Positions 56,442 through 64,000 of a stretch of DNA of 64,000 bases are shown piece after piece. Position numbers and translations under genes: made by a program. Position 1 is the first letter of the stretch, and each line of letters starts with the position of its first letter. Source of the stretch: Copromyces sp. CBS 386.78 (Eukaryota > Ascomycota > Sordariomycetes > Sordariales > Sordariaceae); the NCBI GenBank assembly GCA_030685235.1, contig MU839088.1, forward strand, positions 124,001 to 188,000, in the 5' to 3' direction. The notes under the pieces were generated by a model. The model saw only the letters and a list, made by a program, of their open reading frames with translations, did no database searches and was not told the origin of the DNA.

Positions 56442-57248
56442 GTTGGCTACTTTGTTTGTTGCTTCTGATATCAACTATGTTGAAAAGTGTCTTTGGTGTT
56501 GTTGGTGAGAATGATGTAGAACAGAGCTTCAAGTGAGGAGGTGAGGTGAGGTGAGTTGAGGTGCGGGGTGACTGCAGCTGATATATGTACTCCAACTCGG
56601 CGATGAGGTCCGCGGAGGTGGTACTCACACTATACCTTAAAGTGGACAAGGGTCACTCTTATATACGATGACGGCCGAGCGCTTTCCGTTCGGTACCTTG
56701 CTTGAAAACTTGATGTTATACCGAACGATTTCCTGGATGAGATGTTTGAAATGGGTCCGGATATGGGGTGAAATACCGAGGAGAAAAGTGATTCACACAT
56801 GTTTGCACGGTTCTTTCCCCGCAAGGCTTCTTCTCGGCCATGTTTGACAAATGAGATCCGAAGCTGTGGACCAAAGGGACCGTGAGATGCAGAGTCACTG
56901 CATGACCCAAGTAAATATTATGTTGATCTTCAGGATGAGACGGCAACGTCAGTCTGCGAAAGTCATGATCAGAAGTGAACGTATGGTACTACTGTCTGAT
57001 TTGTATCAGAGAACCTATCCTACTAAATGACGTTGTGGGCCTGGTAGCTCTATTCCGCTGTCCTATTCAATGCTGTCCTTTGAGCTATCCAAAGCTTTTG
57101 GGAAAAGAAAAGCAAAAAAAAAAGGTGAAACGTATGTGCAACATAAGAGCTGCTAGGTATATATCATCCTCACAACTCCCGTATCCCTTCGGCCCTTGGC
57201 ATAAGCAATACACTCTCACCTGCATAATCGTATAAGCATTGGCTGCCA
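56442..57248. other. Intergenic region between nitronate monooxygenase and SPX gene
   Basis: 0.8 kb holding the nitronate monooxygenase promoter and the 3' flank of the SPX gene, both on the minus strand. A short GAGGT/GTGAG repeat lies at about 56,535-56,563. No gene is supported. Confidence 0.6.
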
Positions 57249-58926
57249 TCAAGGTGTCTCTCCCACCATCAAGACCAACAATATCGCATTGCCGACGCAC
57301 GCCACCAAGAATGTCACCCACACCGCAATCTCTCCTACCATCGACGGTTCTTGAGACTCGTGCCTCGAATTCCACATGCACAAGGCCGCGACTGCCGTAC
57401 CCAGCGAGGTAACAATGCCAACTGTCACACCAGCATCGACCTCTAATCTCATCTTATGTCGGCCCGTCATGACCAACATTGTCGCAATACCCATCAGCAC
57501 AAACGTAACCAGGTAGCAGGCCCAAGTACCCCAGAACAACATTTCGTCACGATGGCGTGCAATGCGCTGTTGTTCTAGGCTTCGGTAGCCGGACTCGGGA
57601 AACTCTTCAGAAGATGCATAGCCGTAAGAATCTCGTCTTTCGGCACACCCACGACCGCGGCGGAAGCTGTGCGGAGGAGAGTTTGTGAAGCGATCGCTAA
57701 AGCTGTCCTCGTCGATGTCGGTATCTGAGTAGGCAACACCAGGAGGGTATGTGAAATAGCTCGGTGGCGCGATGGTAGCACCGTACCGGTCGGTCGACTG
57801 CTTTCGCGAGCATCCTAGTAGAGGCTGATTTTCTGTACCTTCGTTTGCCCGTGTGTCTGGTGTTGGCTCTTGGCTACGCCCCATCATTCTCTTCATCGGT
57901 GACGAGATCCAGTTCATTACGCTGCTTATACCAGGGAAGCTCATGTCTTCATCCGGGTTAACATAGATGGCATATTCATCGCAACGGTCGTCGCCGGCTT
58001 CGCTGCCGTGGTCATATTCGTTCCAGTAGCCTGTTGGGGCATCGTCCTCGCGAACAAAGGTCACGCTGCGTAGGCGTCGTTGTTCTCCGGCGTGGGCCGG
58101 ACGAGTGGGCGTGGCGGGTTGGGTGGGCGGAGAGGAAGTGCCGCTGCGACTCGAATCTCTAGGCGATGCAGCATGTATCGTCTGCAGTAGGTCGTCGTGT
58201 TGAGATTGAAGCAGAGAGAAGTCGCGTCTGGTGAGGCTCTTGGGATTCGCCAGGATGGTTTCCCTAAACCTCGAGCCGAGAGTCGCCGAGCCTGTCCATT
58301 TCCGGTACTTCTTTAGGATTTTGCGAAAGGCGACGGTTTGCGCACTAACAAAGCGCTGGAGGGCGTGGATCTCGTCACCGCATTCTAGCAATTCATCCTC
58401 GTATTTTGCGAATCGACGCTGTCGTTTAGGCGACGTGCGGGCTCTCGTAGAGGATGCGCATCGGACAATCAGGGCGTGTATTTGATTGGATAAGTGCTCT
58501 AGCGACATCGTACCCGAGAGGTTAGTGGTTGTAACCGGAATCAGGGGAAAAAATGACGAGATCGACATACGAATACGACGGCCTATCTCATCGGCCTTGC
58601 TTGATACAAACAGGTCGACTCGATCGTGCTGTCGACATAGCTCGTCAAAGAGGTCGTCCTCGAACTTTGAGAGTGCAGCGCCTTGGTGGCCTGGAATGGC
58701 GATCGCAGCGCCCTGGGATCTGGTGGTGTGCGCCTTGATGTGGTGTTTTAGCGAATTGTAGTCAATGTTATCTGTTCGGTAAGGTAACTAAAGATCAGCA
58801 GGCACTCTTTGGTAAAGTATGGTACAGATCTGGATATCAGCAAACCCGCGGGACAAGACGGGAAAAAGACATACAGATTCGCCATTGAGGGACAGACTCC
58901 CTGTCAAACCGCTCCCCGAACTTCAT
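57249..58926 (-). CDS. SPX-domain protein with three C-terminal membrane helices
   Basis: Three exons, 58875-58926, 58571-58771 and 57249-58498, give 500 residues. Introns are 103 and 72 bp, the second with donor GTATGT, branch CTAAC and acceptor GCTAG. The start MKFGERFDRESVPQWRIYNIDY is a canonical SPX N-terminus; the SPX domain covers about 1-165 and includes the basic inositol-pyrophosphate surface Lys144, Lys147/148 and Lys151 (KILKKYRKW). Residues 170-400 are disordered. Transmembrane helices are at about 406-430, 438-460 and 475-497. The layout recalls vacuolar transporter chaperone (VTC) subunits, but the central polyphosphate-polymerase-like domain is absent, so a Vtc5-like or novel regulatory role is possible. 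An unspliced reading starts wrongly inside intron 2. Likely phosphate-linked. Confidence 0.82.
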
Positions 58927-60294
58927 TCCTCGTAGAAGTAGTGGTGTGTAGTGGTGTGTTGTAAGAGTGGCACTTATAATGCACGTATGTATTGTGATGG
59001 AGGGCAAGGAACGTCCTTTCGGTCCACACAACGGTGTCGAATCCCGTCTTGGGAATGGTTACACCCGGCGGCGTCAATGTACGAGAGAACCGGTCTGTTG
59101 GGACGTAATGGAGTGTTTTTGTTTTGATCCAAGTCGACGCCAAATGCAATGCAAGAATTGCCAGAAATCTGCAATGACGATGCTTGGTGGAGGGAGGCAA
59201 GCGGTTATATGCACAGATAGAGAGGTACAACTGTTGGTCGGGATCCCGCAACGTCTCTAGCACTGTGGCAATGACGAAAGTGTGGGATAAAAGCTGGGCT
59301 GTGATCGCTGGCGGATACCGCGGGGGGATGGGGACTGGATAGCCAAAGGGTGTTGCCTGTTTGGGGCTGTACCTAGAGGTGTGGTAAGGGCACCGGAGGA
59401 CCGTGTGGGCTTGGAGAAGTTTCAACCAAGCGATCAACACAGACACTTTCCAGCTTCGTTTCGGATTGCTGGAGTCGCTTAACTTCGTGGAGATGCTCGA
59501 GTGGTCTACAGTAGAATGGCTGACCCACGGTTGACTGTTGGTGGTCGCTTAGTGCTTTAGTGTGAATGTCAAAAAGAAGGGTTCAAAGAACTGGCGGGAA
59601 ACGAGACAAGAAACGAAGACGGGTGTGTCAAACTTTTAAGTTGTAAAAAGAAAGAAAGGAAGAAACTGTGCGACGATAGGCCAATTCATACCCAAGAGCC
59701 CAGCGATTCTGAGACAAGCGGGCAAGATGAATTCGAGTCAGAACCCAGCTGAAGAGAACTGCGAAAGAACCAAGGAATCGAAAACAGGAAGAGCCAATGC
59801 GCTAGCGCCGAGAGGAACCGCCAACGAGAGTGCCTAGATGGACCTAGGAACTGGACCCTTCCCGGACGGACCCTCCGTGCACTGTGCAAATCCTTGAGCA
59901 CCTAGTGGGTCTTTCCGCCAGCACGCAAGTCAAAGTTCAGGGGTGTCCGGTCTCTGACGGGTCGTTCGGTGGAACCTCAAGGTAGGTTTCTCGTGGCCGG
60001 AGCCCGGGGCTTACGACGTAGCAAAAGTGGAGGTGGTTACTGTAACCAAACTGATTTTTGTCAGATTGTTGTTTTTCATCCTTCCGGAACCTTCCCGGCC
60101 ACTTCGCAACCAACATTTCCCGCTTTCGAGGTTCCTTAAGCGAGCCTGTTGCATTATCTTTCAGGAACTTACTTCCAGTCTTTGGGTCTTCCATATTTAC
60201 CGTCCCGAACATAGTCTTTAATTGGTACAGTTCCTTCAAAATTCCATCCTGGTCCAGATCCAACGGTAGGTCCTGTCATAATTCAGTAAACAGG

Positions 60295-60300
60295 CACGTG
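60295..60300. promoter_or_regulatory. CACGTG E-box
   Basis: Palindromic CACGTG about 1.37 kb upstream of the SPX gene start. In Neurospora the phosphate regulator NUC-1 binds CACGTG, so a link to the SPX gene is possible; distance makes this tentative. Confidence 0.35.
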
Positions 60301-62798
60301 CTTGCTCGCCCGTCTTGAACGCCGGCAAAGCTTTCCTCGGGAACGGCTAGACCTCGAATCCCTCACATCCACATCCTTGACAGCTTTTTTGCTTGTTTGT
60401 TCGGGCAATGTGGCACGCGACCAGATCTGGAGACATTCGATAGCCGAACGGCATGTTACGAGCACTGTAGTGTCACATCGTCTTGACGTCTACCGTCTGT
60501 GTTTACCTAACTTATCCGCAAGCGAGCTTTGAGGGATCGACTTAGTTCCATGTCGAGGTTGACATCAGTACTTAAAAGTTTGTTAGCGCGGTTCTTGTGA
60601 CAGGGGTGTGCAAAACTTAACAAGAAAACAACGGGGTAACCACATTCAAAACGGAAAATTGAAGAAGGTGTATGAGATGGAGAAAACACACTGGGTTGAT
60701 ACCAACTTCTTGCACGAAAATTGGTGGAATGTTGGTTGCGTTGCGAAGAGTACGCTGTGAAGTCCCAAGCTAACGAACTTTACCAGTACTGATATCACCA
60801 ACTTGGTGGCTTGAGTTGCAGGATTCCTTCCCGCTCTTCCGTGGTCCGTCCGAAAAAGAGCCGAAAGAAATGTCATACAGCTGCTGAAGCATGCAAGGCC
60901 AACAGCGCGGCCCGGGGTGGGATGACAGACAGGTGCTCTTGACTCTTGACATGTCCTGTTGTGAAGACATATGCTGTGGGGTACAGTTTCTGTTTCCACC
61001 CACACAGAAAGAGCCCGTCAGAAGCGAGTAACAGGCGGATACACAAAAAAAGAAAAAAGAAAAAAGAAAAAAAAAAGAAAAACAAACCTGCCCGTTCAGA
61101 TTCCTCACACGGAAATCTCTTTGGTTTGATACCAACATCTGGCAACGGAAAAATGTTCCCTTCCCTCCATCTCGGCTTATCTGTCAGCTCTACTGTGTAG
61201 TGTATAATCATAACAGTGCGCGACCTGCAGTCGTTACGAGTCAACCGAAGCTTCCCTCGCGACCTCCTGTACGACTTCGGAAATGTTTCCGTTGACGTCG
61301 TAGGTAGGTAGCAGAGGGTGTGGTGCGGATGAAACGAGGTGCCACACAGCGTCCAGGTACAAATGCCGTGCTGAGACTGGAGGCCGCTTGACAACTTGAC
61401 CGATACCTCGCCGTTCACTACAGGAATGACAGTGGTTGGTAAGATGCCTTCACGGGGAGATTCACACGTCTTTTCCGGGCGAATAGAGAAATAGGTTCCA
61501 TATAGAGCACGCGAGACTCGGTCAAAAAGACCTTAATCACTGACAACATGATTACAATCACAATGATCTTCACCACAGATAAGAAGATGATGCAGTTCCG
61601 GGGCATCACCAACGGTGGCTCAGCGGGAAGCTCCCCGCGAGTTGCATTTAAGGAAGGCTCTGACGGCCCAGACTCCAATACAGTACACCCAACGCAACCG
61701 TCGTATTTCAGAAGAACAAGCTTCTGACAAAATTTTCCACGAGCTACTGTACCTATACAGATGTACAGGCATGCGGCTTGTGGCGCCGGCATTTCCCACA
61801 ACCCTTGTCCAGGATATTGCGGTTTCATTTCTCAATGGTGCTCATATAACAGTGTTCCCTTGCCTTTCCAGGAAAATTCCTGCTGTCCGCGCTCCAGACA
61901 ATGTGAGAATGAGCCAACTGAACAAGTACTGAAACGAGTCGGACGCCCACGTCTGTTGTAAGGTCTCCTTTCGGTCTTGAAAGGCACACGAGCAGCGTAC
62001 TGTGATGCAGCTAATATGAGACGAAACTGCCGTCCTTCGCTACCGAGGAGATGTCGTTGAATCAACCTGTTGTTACTTTTGTACAATGTTACGTTCTATC
62101 TTTTGAGGCAACACTTCCAGTTACCACTGAAGTGAACCGGTGAAAGATGGAAGAGACCGTGACCACAAGCTGACAAAGATTCCAGATAAGGAAGTGACGG
62201 TAAGACCCTTAAGGACGGGCTAGGTCTGTTGAAGAGGCAACTAATAACACTGGAGTTGTTGCGTGAATGATCACAAAGTTGGCATCTTCAGAGTAATTGA
62301 CTGGCGTATGTCCAACTCGGCATCTTGATTCGAATAGCCTTGACAACTGTGGTTTGTTTACCTGACGTCGTCACCGATTGTAAGTGTTAAGGCATCCTCG
62401 TCTTATCGCAGTGCACCGCCCTGAAGCTTAACAGCAAGAGGAGTGGGGCCTACTTCCGTTTCCAGACAGCGTATCTACCATCTTATTGGTCAATCCAAGC
62501 CCAGCCCCATAACTTGGTGCGGGGACTAGGGTTGGTCAATTTCTGGAAAAATAACACTTTTACTGAAAATATCGAAAATGTGAAAATGTCGAAAATATCC
62601 GTTTGTAAATAACGGCCCGTGCACTCAAGCTACCGAAATCCCTTCACAAGTTACAATAGCATCTCCTATCGACTGTTACTCTCTCATTTCTTCACCAAAC
62701 CACACGATTTCGAGCTCATTCGACTACTTGAAGCCATTCAGACAACCTCACGAGATGCCTCCCGTTCCAAACGAGGCGGGAAAATCCATGATACTGGC

Positions 62799-62836
62799 CC
62801 AGATACTGCACTTTGCACCAGATATTGCACTTTGCA
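62799..62836. repeat. 19-bp tandem duplication
   Basis: CCAGATACTGCACTTTGCA (62799-62817) is followed directly by a copy differing only by C to T. CCAGAT begins again at 62841. The pattern could be a local slippage product or paired protein-binding sites about 460 bp before MPP10. Confidence 0.85.
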
Positions 62837-62883
62837 TGGCCCAGATGGTACGTATTTATGGGTCTTAAAGTCACATGATAAGG

Positions 62884-62889
62884 CACGTG
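62884..62889. promoter_or_regulatory. CACGTG E-box
   Basis: Second CACGTG in the SPX-MPP10 intergenic region, 405 bp upstream of the MPP10 start and close to the 19-bp duplication. The flanking bases GG and C match the first site (GGCACGTGC). Confidence 0.35.
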
Positions 62890-63293
62890 CTGAAATTCTC
62901 ATTTATTTTTCGTTACTTTTCCTTCGTTTTCGGTTCCTTACCCTTTCGGTGAAATTCAGGTTACATCCCTAGCGGGGACCTTCCACGCTGCACGCTTGGC
63001 CTTTGGACCTTGGAGCACCATGGCAGAAAAATTTTTGGTCCCATCAATCTCGCCGGCTGGCAAGCAGACATCGCCAGGTCGACATTTTTGTTTTAGACAA
63101 CGGGCAAGTGCAACCACGCCCTGCGATTTCCGTTCTTACAGCCCAGTCAAGCGCAAAGGGTTATACTACATCCGATTGAACCCTTAGGTTAGATACTCGG
63201 ACGAACAAGGCCAGCCTCGATTGACCCTAGGTAGCCTTGCGACTGCATCAGTCCGGCATCCCAGAAAAAAAAGAAAAGAAAAGAAAAAAGACA

Positions 63294-64000
63294 ATGGCCG
63301 GAGCTGGCAGCATAACCTCTTCCGTAACCTCGACATCCCAAACAATCACCCACGACCCATCCACACACAACAGCATCATGGCTGCCGCTCTGACATCGCC
63401 GACCGGCGTCAATTCCTCGACCATTAACAACCCCGTCGTCGCCTCCTTCCTCTCCGCCCTGGCCGATGAATCCAACCGTCACGTCTTCCTGCAGCCGCCC
63501 TCGACCCTGCCCGCCGGATCCCTCCTCCTCGCCAAGGAGACCCTCGACGCGCTCGCTTCCCAGGTCAGCGACCACCAGCAGGCCAAGCTAAAAGAGATCG
63601 CGGCCACCATCGGCGGCAAGAAGCGCAAGCGCGAGGCCGGCTACGACAAGAATGCCGTGCTCAAGATCCGCAAGCTGCACGTCGACGAAGGGTTCGAGAC
63701 GGAGCAGATCTGGCAGCAGGCCAAGAAGATCATTGCCAGCGCCGTTAAGGAGGCTGGCGATGTGCTGAAGGAGCTGGAGGAGAATGGCATCGTGGGCACC
63801 GGCGAGGAACAAGAGAAGACGATTGCGTTTGGAGAGGATGGGTTTGAGCTTGGTTCCGACGAGGACGAGGAGGATGGTGATGACGAGTCTGGTTCTGGCT
63901 CTGAGGGAGAGGATGGTGAGGAAGGGGATGATGATGAGGAACTAGAAGGAGAAGAGGGCAGCGAGATCGACGACGATGAGGAGGTCGAGATCGATGGCGA
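63294..64000 (+). CDS. mpp10: U3 snoRNP protein MPP10, 5' part only
   Basis: Open from ATG 63294 (context GACAATGGCC) to the window edge, at least 235 residues, with no intron so far. The N-terminal Mpp10 region contains FLQPPSTLPAGS, helical KETLDALASQVSDH, the basic KKRKRE cluster, then LKIRKLHVDEGFETEQIWQQ, a family hallmark, followed by a long acidic Asp/Glu stretch beginning near residue 190. MPP10 binds IMP3 and IMP4 and the U3 snoRNA in the nucleolar small-subunit processome for 18S rRNA processing. A second in-frame ATG at 63378 is a possible alternative start. The C-terminal conserved part lies beyond 64000, so the identification rests on the N-terminal half. Confidence 0.8.
   Translation, partial: MAGAGSITSSVTSTSQTITHDPSTHNSIMAAALTSPTGVNSSTINNPVVASFLSALADESNRHVFLQPPSTLPAGSLLLAKETLDALASQVSDHQQAKLKEIAATIGGKKRKREAGYDKNAVLKIRKLHVDEGFETEQIWQQAKKIIASAVKEAGDVLKELEENGIVGTGEEQEKTIAFGEDGFELGSDEDEEDGDDESGSGSEGEDGEEGDDDEELEGEEGSEIDDDEEVEIDG

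Larger units (their letters stand above)
58927..63293. other. 4.4-kb intergenic region between divergent SPX and MPP10 genes
   Basis: The largest gene-free interval outside the AT block. ORFs up to 181 codons (for example 58904-59446, 60873-61418 and 61418-61828, all minus) lack domains and a credible exon chain. It holds two CACGTG sites, a GCGATAAG octamer at 62402-62409, a 19-bp tandem duplication at 62799-62836 and an A-rich tract just before the MPP10 ATG. No tRNA or 5S rRNA was recognised. Confidence 0.6.

Noticed and set aside
59937..60263. 108-codon minus-strand ORF with charged composition
   Set aside because: It looks slightly protein-like but has no domain, exon partners or clear start context; not enough to call.
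61418..61828. 136-codon minus-strand ORF with one hydrophobic helix
   Set aside because: A single hydrophobic stretch is weak evidence and nothing else supports a gene.

Overview
The window looks like nuclear DNA of a filamentous ascomycete in the Sordariaceae, close to Neurospora. Several things point there. Introns are short and GT-AG, with CTAAC/CTGAC branch sites. Coding regions are GC-rich and intergenic regions are long. The protein set is typical, including a Neurospora-type nitronate monooxygenase (ncd-2-like) and a 19.3-kDa complex I subunit. A sharply bounded AT-rich block carries the C-to-T/G-to-A signature of repeat-induced point mutation (RIP). The species cannot be fixed from the sequence alone.

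Positions 1 to about 11,363 are an AT-rich block without intact genes. It holds five different tandem arrays (unit lengths 30, 62, 37, 64 and 83 bp), two copies of a roughly 200-bp element with tRNA-like promoter boxes, one other diverged repeat pair, and at least two decayed reading frames whose stops are TAA/TAG, as RIP of glutamine codons would produce. The block ends at a 16-bp GC palindrome, after which composition changes abruptly.

From 11,380 to the end is euchromatic sequence with 15 genes supported here. In order: SUMO ligase NSE2/MMS21 (+), a Clr5-domain protein (-), an ataxin-10/Ctr86 family protein with a 29-residue polyglutamine tract (-), methylthioadenosine phosphorylase (+), Mediator subunit MED13 (-), ribosome-biogenesis factor ENP2 (+), a small single-pass membrane protein (-), COQ7 (-), Paf1-complex subunit RTF1 (+), phospholipase D1 (-), gamma-tubulin (+), complex I PSST subunit (+), nitronate monooxygenase (-), an SPX-domain membrane protein (-), and the 5' part of MPP10 (+, cut by the window edge). 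Exon coordinates were worked out by hand from reading frames and splice signals. In most genes an exon is missed if only long ORFs are read.

There is no operon-like organisation. Four head-to-head pairs share promoters: ataxin-10/MTAP, MED13/ENP2, COQ7/RTF1 and PLD1/gamma-tubulin. Functions are housekeeping: chromosome maintenance, transcription (MED13, RTF1), rRNA processing (ENP2, MPP10), mitochondria (COQ7, complex I), lipid and phosphate signalling (PLD1, SPX) and methionine salvage. I found no evidence for a new multi-gene system. The most unusual parts are the tandem-repeat-rich heterochromatic block, the unlisted Clr5 gene, and regulatory-looking motif clusters in the ENP2 and SPX/MPP10 intergenic regions.
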